Shown here: positions 45,497 through 59,300 of the stretch, one piece after another
Layout: each line of letters begins with the position of its first letter
Position numbering within the stretch: position 1 is the first letter of the stretch
Assembly (NCBI RefSeq): GCF_000001735.4
Contig: NC_003076.8
Coordinates: 5,270,001-5,334,000, forward strand
Length of the DNA: 64,000 nt
From: Arabidopsis thaliana
Lineage: Eukaryota; Streptophyta; Magnoliopsida; Brassicales; Brassicaceae
Direction: 5' to 3'
Translations under genes and position numbers: made by a program
Notes under the pieces: model-generated
The model's database searches: none
Told to the model about the DNA's origin: nothing
The model's input: only the letters and a program-made list of their open reading frames with translations

Positions 45497-46782
45497 AAAA
45501 CAAAAGCACAATGATCTAAAGCTGGGAAGATTTGGATTATTATTCTGGGAAACTCAGGTTTCTGATGTAAATCACTAGGCACAGACACATCTGAATCAGA
45601 CCAACGCAAACCCAGAGGACCGGTTTTATCTAGTACTAGTAGTATTACCTGTAGTGAAATTAACGAATAAGACTGCACTTGCAAGTGTATTTTGATATTC
45701 GTTGACTAAAAACCTTTACTACTATGTAATACGATTTTCTTCTAGAAATTTGAAAAATCGGAATTTAAAAGTTATGCTTCACTATATTTTTTCCTTATTT
45801 GTTAAATCATGATACTTAGCAGTTTTTGTGTGACACCATCACATGAATTTTTGTTTCTATCAATCATTTGTTTAAAATACTTTGTATTGTAGTTTGGACC
45901 TAAATTTCATACTTTTACAGCAGAATGTTGTCAGATGATCTCTAATAACAGAATCTTTATTTTTCTGTTTTTCTTATTAAAAAGTTTCGATTTTTTTCAG
46001 ATTTCCCGCAATGAGGCAAAAGAAGCCGCCGAGTTGAAATATTTTGAAAAAAATGGAAAAACCCAAAATATTTTCAAGTAATAATTAAATGAAGTTAAAT
46101 ACTGTTGGGGCTAGTTGACGAAAACAAAAATTGTTGAAAAATGATCTAAATCTAAAGCTATGCGGGACCCGCTAATCTCTTAACCAATGAGAGAACGACG
46201 TATGTCACGGAACATGTGTTTCTTTGCCGCACCAAATCCCTCATTTAATCAAAAATCAACCAAAGATCCAAATTTCGAAACTTTTTAGTTTTTTTTGCAT
46301 ATCGCAATTTCCACAAATTTTACTGTTTTCCTTGGCTGTTGTTGTGTCTGAATCTCCAAGAAGAAAGAGTTGTGTCTTTAAGATTCTGCTTTTACCCAAA
46401 TTGGGTGTTCTTTTTCCAAGTTTCTGAGAATTAGGGTTTCCGCGAGGACTCTGTTCAAATCGAGCTGTTTTGGACTTGTTTGAGCTTGGTCAATTCTACG
46501 GTAATTGATCTACCCTTTGCTCTCTATTCTACTTACCGAAGTAGTCTAGTGTCTCTGCTCAGTGGCAATTGCGAGACTTTGTTGTCGGTTTGAGCTATTT
46601 CGATTCTGTTGTCGAAATTTGGAAACTTTTTTTGATTCTCTATAGACGTATCTTTGGGGCTGAAGAAAGGGATTTTGTTATCTGAATAGTTTTTGAAGCT
46701 CAATTTTGTTACGGTGAAATTCTAACAAGTTGGTTCCTTTTTGTTGAATTTTTTTAGGGTTTTTTGGTATAGAGGACGAGGA
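45497..46782. other. Spacer with the SYN4 promoter and split 5' leader
   Basis: The left part holds the ELF9 3' UTR. The right part appears to contain the SYN4 leader with an intron at about 46501-46757 (donor ctacg/gtaatt, acceptor ttttttag), ending 25 bases before the start codon. No other coding sequence is supported. Confidence 0.5.
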
Positions 46783-49700
46783 ATGTTTTATTCGCAGTTT
46801 ATATTAGCTAAGAAAGGGCCACTTGGGACAATATGGATTGCTGCCCATTTGGAGAGGAAGCTTCGAAAGAATCAGGTCGCTGATACTGATATTGGAGTCT
46901 CCGTTGGTGAGTATTTTGCTACCTTTTGCTTTTGTGTACAATACCTCTGATTCAGGTCTCAGTTCGTTGTGCTCACTAGGGTTAGCAGAAGCTAAAGTTT
47001 CCTTCTTTTTCAGTTGTTATGTGGCTAAACAAGTTCATCTAAAATATTTCCTAATATAACTAATTTCTTTTTCTGAGCAGATTCTATTCTCTTTCCGGAA
47101 GCTCCGATTGCATTGCGATTGTCTAGTCATCTTCTGCTTGGTGTTGTGCGTATATATTCGAGAAAGGTGAATTACCTCTTTGATGATTGCAGTGAGGCAT
47201 TGCTTAAGGTAAAGCAAGCTTTTCGCTCTGCTGCTGTTGACCTACCCCCTGAAGAATCTACAGCGCCGTATCACTCTATTACGTTGCCAGAGACATTTGA
47301 TCTTGATGACTTTGAGCTTCCAGACAATGAGATCTTTCAGGGGTTGGTTTCTTTATGTTTTAACATTCAAACTCGTATTCCACTCTTACTCCAATTTGCA
47401 TAATTTGTTTATTTGTTGCTCCTTGTTTTCCTGTCTAGCAGTAATTACGTTGATCATCATGTTAGTACAAAAGAGCAGATCACCCTTCAGGATACCATGG
47501 ATGGCGTTGTATACTCAACGTCACAATTTGGATTAGATGGTCAGTGGTTGTTTCATATTTGCTTGTCTTTAGTTTGTAGATAGCTATGCCGTAGATAAGC
47601 AAAGTCATTTTAAAACTTTTGCAGAGCGATTTGGTGATGGCGACACTTCTCAAGCTGCTTTGGATCTTGATGAGGTATTTTTGTGTTTATAATAGATATT
47701 TTCTACTTTGTTCAAGTCATTTTGGAACAAGAAATAGGATAACCATATAGAAAGCTGAATATGAAGAGGTTATCTGTAGATTTCATTTGCTTTTAGATTT
47801 TGGGTTCTTTCTCTCCTCTGTTTGGGTAGACGCAGCAGCTGGAAGCTCTGATTGGTATCCAGTTGCGGAGTCCTAGACCGTGAAAAGCTTGTAATTTGAA
47901 GTGTTAGGTTGCAGTCATGTTGTAGCGTCAGGATAATGTTGATGTTTTCTTTTTCTAGTGAAGCTTTGCATATTTGCAATCAGAACTTCTCTCTTATTAT
48001 TTTGGATGTGATCTTTTATCATTCCTCTCTTGTTGTGCAGGCAGTATTCCAGGACAAGGATGTTATTGGATCCGACGATGAGGGAGTTCCAGGGTCAGTT
48101 TTTGTTCATTATCTTTGGCTATATTCTTTGTAGCATAATTGCTTTTATGCTTCCCTATGGTTCCTCTCAAATTAACTATCGAAGTGTCAGCTTGATCTTC
48201 TTTTCTGGAGCTGTTCAGTACCTTTTCTATATTTTCATACCGCTACTTCAGATTGTTATCATAGATTTTAAATGCTCACATTAGGGAAGATCTCGAGTTG
48301 ACTGAATGATAAAAAGCTTTGCGTTTTGGCGCTTGAATGTGTGTGTTTCAAGCTTTGTAACCATGCTTTTTAAGTTCCATGACATTCATACCTTGAGTTT
48401 GTGTTTGTTCTGTAATTGGATTGTGAATTAGAACTGCAATTCTGTGAGTCTTATCCTTCTTGGATGTGGACCTTTGGTGCATAATTTGGACGTGCAAATT
48501 ATCAATCAAAAGTTTTACTTATGTAAGATATTCTATTTGTTGATAGTATTGATCACAACGCGTATCTGGATGCGGCAGCACCCGGGATAAAGGATTCGAT
48601 GGAAGGAGTCTCTGAAGCCATGCCCATGGATTTTAATGAAGAGCAGGTGCGTACCATACATAATGCACGAGGGCATACCTATAGTTGCTTAATAATTGTC
48701 ACCTGAGTCACAGTGCTTAATGTGATATATTTTACTTTGCATTATGTCTGAATGTACATTGCAGTTACAGACTCCAAATTTACAATTTGTTTACACAGAT
48801 TTATTGGCTTACTTTTCTGGTAAGACTATTGGATAGTATTGTGAATCTCTCTTTTTGATAGGTTGAAGATCTTGCTATGAATAATGAGTTCATCGAAGAT
48901 GCTCAAGCTCCTCAAACTCCTGGATTAGTTGAGGTGCCAAACTCGTCTAGTGTGAGAGAGCAGATGGCATGCGATGATCACATGGACGTAGAGGATCTGA
49001 ATGCAGAAGAAGGTATAAAGTCCTCTGGGGAGCTGAATGCTAATGAGATGCCTAAACGTGGGGAAGACCTGTCTTCTGAATATAATGCCCCAGAATCAGC
49101 AGTTACTCCTGTGGAGGTAGATAAGTCACAGATAGATGAAAATGTCAACACACAAAATGAGCCGGAGGAGGAGAGGGCAGAGCATGTACATGTTACATCT
49201 CCATGTTGTTCTCACATCACCACCGAGATGGAGGATCCTGGTCAAGTAATGAATGAGGCAGGAGCTAATGTTGTACCTGATAAACCCGATGCTGTTCCTC
49301 CACTTGAAACCCCTGGAGAAGAGAACCGAGGTTTGTTGGCAAAGAAAATTGCAAACCTTATACGACATCTTAGTGCCTGCCTTATGCTTATAATTTTTAT
49401 TGTTGCCAGATCATTTTGCCATTGCCACTGAGGTCAATCAGGAAACAGATTCTAGTTTACAAGGAGATGAGCAAGCGTACAGTAGACCAGATGGGCAGCT
49501 GAATAATGCACACGAAACTGATGAACAGTTGGGAAATTTGACTGGATTTACCGATTCTGATTTCCCTCCACCTGAGAAGGTATTAGCTGTACCTAACAGA
49601 CAGGGGGATGGAAATGATTTCATGGTTGAATCTACACCAGATAAAGAAGACCCTGGCACATGTAATGATGATGCGGGGAATAATAACATTACTGGGAAAA

Positions 49701-52330
49701 AACGCACTTTTACTGAGAGCACACTAACTGCAGAAAGTTTGAACTCTGTGGAGTCAGTTGGACTGATTCAGTCAAAGAGAACTGCAGATTCTGTCCCTGA
49801 TGACGATGATTTGTTGTCTTCTATCTTAGGTATCAGTTTATTTTGGATACTCTGTCTGTTCTTTTATACATTCTATTGCTCTTTGAGCTAGCTTTATGGA
49901 TCAATTATCGTTGAATTTTTTTTTTTTTTCAGTTGGAAAGTCATCCTTTCTGAAGATGAGGCCTACCCCTGTGCTTGAACCAGCAACTACAAAACGGTTA
50001 CGATCTGCTCCCCGCTCTACTGCCACAAAGAGGAAGGTTCTAATGGATGACCCTATGGTCTTGCATGGCGAGTATGTTTGTCTTACTGTTTTCTTATATC
50101 TGATTTTCTTATACCTTAGTTTTTTTGTTCCACTGCTCCAAGTGGACCTTTCATAGAAGTTCTTGTTTTAGCTACTTAGGTTCAAGACAGCTAGAGTCAG
50201 AAGTAAATTAATGTGAATCTTGAATTCGTTTGACTACTGATTTTTTCTTTACTGTAATTGGAGTTTGGTCTTCTTTTAAGTTTCACACCTTTAATTACCT
50301 AGGAGCGATATTTTTTTACCTTATCTCAATTTGTATTTGTTTTCTTCTGATGTTGCCTACTTTTCTGTTTAGCATTATACGTCAACAACTGACAAACACT
50401 GAAGATATACGGCGCGTGCGAAAGAAGGCACCTTGCACCGTTCCTGAAATCGTAATGCTTCAAAGGCAGGCTTTGGAGGATGGACTCTTTAAGGAGCCAA
50501 TATTTACTGGTAAGTTCATGACACTAAAATGTAGACCGTTCTATACACGTTCTGTTGATTGTTCTTATAATCTGCAGTTATATAGCTAATATGTTTCACT
50601 GATTTTCAGGTATGTCAGTGGAATTAGTATCTCTGCACACTGAGCCGTATGATCTAAGAGGAATCATGATAATTGAGAATGATGACCGTCATGCTTCTGT
50701 TGGAGCGGTGGAAGATAATGAATGTTCTGTTACGGCCGTGGAAGAAAATAAAACGGAAGAAAGCTCTGATCCGCAAGCTCACCCAAATGATTGTGAGGAG
50801 CAACCTGGTACGGCTCATACTCACCCGCAGGAGGAACAAACCATAAACCAACAGGAAGAGCTGAAAGATGATAATGAGCTTGCTGAAAAATCTGACTTGG
50901 AGGTTTTGAAGGAAGGCAATGGAGCTGCTGATGAAGTAAATCTTGTAGTGATTGACGATGTCAGTCAAATACCGTCTGAGGAAAAACTCGACCGTGTAGA
51001 GGATTTACAGGTTGAAGAATCCCATGAAAACCATGATGGAGAAGGCGGGCAGGATGTTTGTGCGGATCCTAATGAAAAAAGTTGCACTGACGTTATTGAA
51101 ATTGCTGAAGGCGATACAGATATCAACCCCATTTTCAATGAGATGGACTTGAAAGTTGAAGATGAACTTCCACATGAAGATGAGAAAACGGATGCATCAG
51201 CTGAAGTTAGCGAGCTTGGGAGAGACGATCAGACTCCATGCGATAACACAGTTGGGTCTACTGAAACTGGATGCCTAGAAGCTGGTGATTTGAGTAACAT
51301 GGCTTTGGAAAATTGCAATGAACCTCTGGTGGAAGCGAATAGTGATGGGTTGAATCCAGAGACAGAGTCTTATAACAAATACGAACCGCATAATGAGATG
51401 TCTAATGAGGAGGCGTCTATGCAAAATGCATTAGATGGAGAGCATACTTCTCGTGATGGTCTTATGGGAGACAATGATGTAAGTTTCTTTGTTGCGTCAT
51501 ATCCTTATTCAAGTAAGACATGTCCCTGACTCTCTTGTTATCTTATGGTGTAGGAAATGGATACCATGGAAAATGCACATGACACAGGTTCTAAGCCTTT
51601 TCGAATTTCAATTCTTTTCTTTTCCAAATGGTCTGTATCCTCTTCATTTGATCAATGGGACTGATACTCTGGTCATCATATCCTGGTTCAAAACTGGACT
51701 CAACAAGCTTAAACTTGGAGCATAATTTGGATACGAGATGCTGCTAGTGCTATTCCCGATGATTTCTCAATGGTTCTTCTTATTAATTTCTTGCATTCGT
51801 GTCTTCAGGATTTTTGAACGTCGATGATGATGAAGTAGATGAAGATCATGAGGAGGATGACATACAATATGATGATGAAACTCGTCTTCTAGAAAACAGT
51901 GGATGGTCTTCTCGTACTAGGTCTGTACAGTTTATGACTTGCTCAGATTTTAGCTTCTATCATGTGAGAGACGTGATGTGATGGGCTTGAATTATGAAAG
52001 CTTCTGATTCTCTTTACTTTTAGGGCTGTGGCAAAGTATCTCCAGACGTTATTTGATAAAGAAACCGAGAATGGGAAGAATGTTCTTGTGGCAGACAAAC
52101 TTTTAGCTGGGAAAACCCGTAAAGAAGCATCGAGAATGTTTTTCGAAACCCTGGTATGTCCATAACACAACCCTAAACTAAAAAAAAAACTCTGATCTTG
52201 AATCTGTCTTATTGTTTTGCCAATTTTGCAGGTTCTTAAAACAAGAGATTACATCCAAGTCGAACAAGGGAAGCCCTATGAAAGCATCATCATAAAACCG
52301 CGACCAAAGCTCACCAAATCCATCTTCTAG
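46783..52330 (+). CDS. SYN4: Cohesin kleisin subunit, RAD21-type
   Basis: Fifteen exons: 46783-46906, 47081-47342, 47442-47539, 47625-47674, 48041-48093, 48547-48646, 48862-49330, 49410-49829, 49933-50071, 50373-50509, 50610-51478, 51554-51587, 51809-51920, 52024-52153 and 52232-52330, giving 1031 residues. The N-terminal kleisin domain (about residues 1-110, [20 protein letters not shown]) binds SMC3. The C-terminal winged helix (about 975-1031, [11 protein letters not shown] to KLTKSIF) binds SMC1. The long middle is acidic and low in complexity, as usual in RAD21 proteins; a conserved internal block [20 protein letters not shown] lies near residue 600. Works in sister-chromatid cohesion and genome stability. 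Probably At5g16270 (SYN4/RAD21.3). Intron 2 ends in a tandem TAGCAG acceptor. Confidence 0.95.
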
Positions 52331-53376
52331 ATGGAGAAGATCAGTCATATAGTTGCAGATAGCTAGTTTGGTCCAATCCGAGAATATCATTCGAAATGAT
52401 TCTACTTCTCCAAAGTTAATACACTTTCCCTTTTTAAGGCAATGTAGTAGTAATAGTAGTATCAATGGTGTTGTAGGCTATCCAAGTAGCTGGAGATTGG
52501 TGTTTGTCATTATTTACCTTTATATATAATGAGTTGTTGTTGTATATGTATATATTGGTGTAACCATGAGCACCAAGTTTAAATTTGAGAGATGCTAATT
52601 TTATTTTCTTTGGATAACCAAAGTTGTCAGGTTTGTGTGATATTGAAACCTGAGAATACTGAGGAAACATTTTATTCAATAAATAGTACTTTTCATATAA
52701 GATAAAGTCTCTACGTTCTTGTGAAGTGAAATTGTTTCCTCAAATGGTTTTCTAGTAAATGATCCTTTTCCCCATTATTATCATCAACGATTTTAGAGTT
52801 AAAACTACAAGAATTCAAGAATAGAAGAGTCAAATGTACGTTGAAACAAGGAAATGGCAAATTTTTAGCCGTTTAGTATATATATTTTTTTCTTTGAAGC
52901 CATTTAAGATATTGGATTGTACAATGACATTTTTTTGTTGTTAAACACCCGATTTTGTTTAAATTTACGAGAATTAGTGAACATAATACTCACATTTAAA
53001 CTTTATCAAATGCAAGTTCTGCATTTCCAATTTCTCAAGTTTTTTTTCTCTTTTATAAATCAGATAATCTAATAAAATAAACGAAAGAAATTAACTCAGC
53101 TATTAAAATATAAAGTATAAAACTTGAAAATAGGCCAGAATATCTTTTTATTCCACAAAAGATTCAAATTTTTTAAGAATGAAAAATTAATCTTTTTCGG
53201 TTAGAAGCATTTCTTGACAACAACTTACTACAATCAAAATTTGAAACTTCAGACGTAAAGCATACAGAAACCATCAAAATGAATTCACAGAGGACAATGA
53301 CTGACACATCATAATAGAACAATTCTCATGTTTAACAATGGAGACACACCCAACCATTAGAGAGAACTATAAAAGC
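52331..53376. other. Convergent spacer between SYN4 and TRAPPC8
   Basis: AT-rich spacer of about 1 kb carrying the 3' UTRs of the two convergent genes. No supported gene, RNA or repeat. Confidence 0.5.
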
Positions 53377-56300
53377 TCACTCAGACTGAAGAACAGTAAG
53401 GTAATAAGGATAACCTTGGCATGTCCCTGATGATGTTGCACTTTCATGCTCAGATAGCTCCCAGTTAAGTTCATATGAAGACAGATCGTAGATACCTGGA
53501 GAGAAAACTGATATCTGCAGCGGTATTTCGGTTGTGGATAATGGCTGGATTTGGATCTTTGTGGAACTTAAACCTGACCATATGAAAGGAGGTGAGCTTT
53601 CCATGGAAGATGGCGGTTTTCCCAGACGGCTTCCCATCACATCTGAAGTTAGTTTCATTTCCTCTGTGATGGTTGGCACGTAGCGCCACCCGGATTGGTT
53701 TCCAGAGGAAGAAGTAGTTGCTGCTGCGTCTGGTAGAAAATCATTCGTGTTGATGGTCACAGATGATATTCCATCAGATGTGTTTCTGATTACCATCTTT
53801 AGTTTTATTTCACACAAGGAGGTCGAAAAGTCGTGGTGTATGGTTTGGGGACCGTCTAGTGACCACGAGATCGGGCTCGAGCTTCTGATACTGTAATTGA
53901 ACAACAACGGGATTAGAAGTGGACAATAGGTTTGCAATCTGCAGAAAGATATCTTTGCGGGTACTTTACCTGTTATGACATGAATGGTGAGACAAAATCT
54001 TTGGTAAATCGGGAACTGCTGATGGACTGCTGCTTTTCGCCAGGCGAGAGATTAGGATGAAGTCAACAGTATTTGGACTTACCTGTTTCATCAAAGAAAT
54101 TTGAGTTCACCACAGTTCCGATGATAAGTTACCAGGGAAGTGATACTGTGTTTAAGAGAGTAATACATATTTCCAAAAAAAATCTCACGCACATAAGACA
54201 TACATAAGATTTATGACCCTGAAAGAGGATATTCGCTTACCTGAACCGAGGGTCCCTGACATGACCTTTCACTTTCATGGAAGCTTGCTAAAGGTGAGCT
54301 AACGATATCGAAAAGCTTTTCATCGTCATCCTGAGTATACAATTTTACATCAGTTTGGCTGGGAGGAAGGGACGTGGTTTCCTCGTCTTCAGTCCCGGAT
54401 TTTCTGCAATCCTGAAAGTTTGAGCAAAATTCTAATTTCAGACTTCAAAAAGGGAAAGACCAAACTAGCTACTAGAAATGCATTTATTGAACTTTCTAAG
54501 TTCCAACGACCTTTATCATGAAGAAACAAGATAAAGCTTGCCCAGCGAGTAGAAATTTGGAAGGTAAGATTGTATCAACAGGCTGAAGCAATGAGATACC
54601 CCACCGGCACCCAACTGTTGACAACTGGTGAATTTGGAAACAATCTGACTTCGCACGGTTCACGATATCCATACGCACAAGAAATTCTTGCAATCTTGAT
54701 GGAGATGGGGTGACTTTGAACGAGGTCTGTAGAGACGGTAAAACCTAGATGAAAGAGTACGACGTAGAAATGGTTAAGACTTGTTAGCCAATGCAAATCT
54801 GCCTATACCATAGTCAAATTCTTAACAAAAAAAACAAATGCAGCCAAAAAATTCATCACCTGCAAATTATAATGCATCCTTAGGGTGCGGTATTTCATGC
54901 TTGATACATTTTCCATTTCATAGTATATCGTAAAATACAAAGATATTGTTCCTGGGATGGCAGCTCGAAGCCAAAGAGGCCACCTTAATGATCTGTCTCC
55001 TTGCAGTGATACATCCTGAAAGAGATCACCATTCAAAACCATGTTAGAATACCCTAACATGCACATTCGTCTTTGAGGCTTGAAGAAAACGTTTGCCACA
55101 GACCTTTGGAAATGCAAATACACTACTTGTTCTATTACTTTCACGCTGAACAATATTATGTTCATCGCCCTTCTTTAAGCAATCTGGAAATTCGGTTGTC
55201 AGCTCTTCTTCATGATTTCCAGGACTTACAAATCTTGGATGGCTAATCTTCATTTTAAGATTCTACGAGGACAGACAGACTTTGTTAGCACAAGAATAAC
55301 TCGGTTTATCGCATCACATTATCAGGTCATCAAGCAAAAATCACTATGATAAACCAGACCAAACCAAACCAAACTCATAGACAAGTAACATCCACACAAT
55401 AGTAGAACAGAATGAATTAACTGGCAATACGGTAGAGAACATGAATGATAAGGGTTGATCAGAAAAAGAAAACTACCTTTGTTGGGGATTCTGACTTATT
55501 TCTTAACTCTAAAACAAGATAACGTAAATCTCCAGCATACAATTTCTCAGGCAGATGATCAATTGAACCCTCAAGCCTGGGTAGACTCTGCACAATCAAA
55601 ATTTCTAAACATAAGAGGTCGCAACAAATCATTAAAAAATTAAACCATAGAGGAAAGCTTTGCACCTTGATGACTAAAAATTTCAAGGCATCAGTGGGTG
55701 TAAGTTTGTTTTTCCTTCTTCCTCTCGCAGTTTTTGCCTTGACAGACACAGATTGGAAGTAATGCACACCTACGATGGAACCAGACAACTCCCACCTTAC
55801 ACCGACAATTTTGAGGATACCTTCTTCACTGGGGGTAACAGTGAGTCTCACCTAGAAGAAAAAAATCAAAACAATAAGTAAGACGTAACAAACAATTACA
55901 AGCTACATTTTTTTTTTGTCGACAATTACAAGCTACACAAAACCTCAGAACTTCACAAAGGAGATACAGGGATCAAGGAAATTCAACAGTGTCTTTAATT
56001 AAGGTTAGTAGCAATGAGGATAGACTACTTGGCAATCAATACAGTACGACTTGTTCAATAGTTTCTTCGCACAATTGACCAAACAATTTATTTCATAATT
56101 GTCTTCTGAAATGAAAACACATGCAATTCAAAATCCTGATTAAGCAGAGTAAAGACCAACAACTACAAGTGAAAACCTCAAGACTTTAAAAAAACATGTT
56201 TATCTATATACACAAGATGAAAAAATTTCAGGTAGACGAAGATTTTAAATATTAAAACAGATAAATCAATCTAAGTATCTAATTTAGCAGACTTACCAAT

Positions 56301-59300
56301 TTTTTCTCGCCTCCACCTAATGTGAAGTCCACTTCAGACAAAGTGAAAGAAGAAAAACCAGAGGTTGTAACCCTGTGGTATTGTTGACATAAATGGCACA
56401 TCTTAATCATTTAAATTTAGGTCAACAAATTTGACTGAAACCTGATTGAGGAGATTAGCTGCTTACTGATTATGTTCTGTGGAAATCTCAGGACTCAAGC
56501 TTGAGCCACTTGGCTCATTATCTACTTTACAAAGTCCAATGTGGAGATAAAATCAGATATACAAACTGAAGAATGTAAACAAATTTATAAAGTAAACATC
56601 AAATAACAGAAACAGCTTACCTAATTTTAGGTCGTCAGAATTTGCGGTAAGTTCACAGATAAGAGACACACTTGTTATGGAAGTAGAGATTAGCAATGGA
56701 TTCCTAAACTCCAGATCCAATTTCACCGACTCTGAAAACAGTGAAGACCAAGTAAGAATCCAAAATTACAAACATTTCCAGACATGCTACACCAGAATAT
56801 CATGTCCTCAACAATATGGAAATGTATTGCCAAAAATAATCCCTTCCTTGGAAAAAGCACACGTGATAACATTTACAGATACTATGATATCACAAACGAA
56901 GAAACATGATACTCCTTCTCTCTCACTCTTCCGTATCTCCTCCATGCAAAGTATCAAAGTAAGTAGTTTCTAAGATATTCATTTTCAAGGGTCAAATCAA
57001 AATCATATATCAAATTGAAATATCCTGCTGCTGGCACCATAAGGCAAAACAGATTTTGGACATAACTGTGCCTATTTTAGCTGGACTAGATTGCATTATT
57101 TTAAATTTCAGACTTCAAGTATAAGTTATATGAGGACAACTGTAAATAATATTGCGTGTGATTCAGGTAAACAGTAAATGCAGCTAACAACAACCTGCAT
57201 ACCTCCAGCGACACAAACATTTGATTCCTTGTATTTCTTTGGCAGAAGCTTTGACTGTAATTCCAGCCAGTTTGACTTGCCAGAATTTAATGATGGGATG
57301 ATATCATCCTCCAGTGATTGCCAGATGCTCTCTTCTACAAGAGCCTGACCATATGAAATATGAGTCATAGTGGTACTAAGAAGATGCAAAAGCACCATCA
57401 ATGAAAAAGAAACAATTGAATGATGCACAAAGATTATTTATTTGCAAGTAATCCAAATATCTTAACCATATATACTGATGTCAATTATGTTGTTCACAAT
57501 GGAGTATACATCCTAGGAAGATTATGATGGGTAGCAATATGTACATACTCCAAAGAATGAATATGAAACTTACAGAAGCTTGAGATGCATAAGTGCGATG
57601 GTCTTCATATATAACTTGAAGAGACGACATATTAAGAATTGGTAGTTGAAGTCCCACCACCTCATGCTTCATTCCAGTTTTCTTCAAAATGAATATGAAA
57701 ATAAAAACGATTTTTTTTATGAACAAAGAACAAAGAATTGAGACCAGAGGTAACTATTGGAAGCACTATATATTTTTCTTAGCAGCTTCAGTGGAGCGTG
57801 TAAAACCGCAAGTATAGGCTAGGCACCTTAACAATGTCGAAAAAGTCCCTGAGAAAAATCTCTTGGGTTGCCTTGGATTGGTAGCCACAGTCCAATACTT
57901 TGAGCATGTTTCTAACTGCAACATCATGCATCCCAACAATTGCATACCACCTGAACAGATAAAATTATAGCAAGTTTTAGACCACAAATTTCTAAACTTC
58001 ACATCTTATGAGACTTAAAGTGACCATATCCAAAACTTACTGTCCAATATGAAAATATAAATGATCTTTGATATGGCTCCATGTAGTTGATTTATAAACA
58101 GAGATTGCACTTTTGTATGTACGAATTGCATGGTTAACCTGGAAAAAAGGCAAACAATATGTGTTCTAAAGAATGCAACGCATGTACAAAGCTTGAGCTC
58201 TTCCAGCAAAGTGACATGTACCTGATTACAGTTTTTATAGTGGTCTCCTGAGAGAACTAGATGAAATCCATACTTGTGTAACATCGCTGGCTTGGTTAAC
58301 ATGAAACAGTAAGAAGCTTGCTCCAACATGACTGCAGCGTGCAAGGGTTCCTGCAAATGAGTAAAAGTTAGCAACTGTATAAAATGTGTATGGTCTGAAG
58401 GCATATAAAGAAGCACCTCTCCACATATGCGGAAGTAAACCGAAGCAGCTTCTTTGTGCTGATCTCTAGCCTTTAGCATCTCTGCCCACCAAAGCCCACA
58501 TCTCGTAGCATTTTGGAAGCCAGACTTCCCAAGTTTCTGCATGAGATTTTGAAAGCATGGTTCACCGCATCACTTACTTACGTTAAACAATTAGTATTTC
58601 AGTTTCATACTTTGCTTATTATAAACACCAATTCAAGTAATTGATGGTCATTCACTAAAAGAACTGTTATCAATTAAAGAGTGGGTTATAAAGATATACC
58701 ATATAAGTGCTGAATGCATTTTCCATGCACTCAGAATCCTTTTTTGGCTGGTCTGAGATGAAATATGCAAGTCCCCTCATTTCCTTCCAAACATGCATGA
58801 AAAGATGAGTAGTCCGCCCAAATCTTAGCAAAACAAAACAATGGCCCATCGATGATGAACTATTGAAGCAACCACAGGACATAAAGTGAAGAATAATGAA
58901 AAATAAACACCAAAAAGCAGTTTTGGTAATATGGCAAGCCTATACTATACGTAAGTTTCTAAATACAAGACGAATATCATATTAAATATAATGCCACAGG
59001 AACACCTCAACATTAACATAAATACAAAGATGTGTATCTACCTGAACACCAGCATAGTGTTTCCAAGCTTTATCGATATTATAGTCTGTATATATTAACC
59101 GATAGCTTGACAATGCAAGTTCATAATCATGCAACATGAAGGCGTAGTCACCCAAAATTCTAATTTGAGATTCGGTCGAGCTATATGTATACCTTCAAAA
59201 GTGGAAGCAAAGTCAGTAGAGCTTATAAATATGTCAAGGTAATCATAAAAGGAGCAGGAGTTCAAGAAAGCATACATAGAACCTTTGGTGGCATCCGGAT

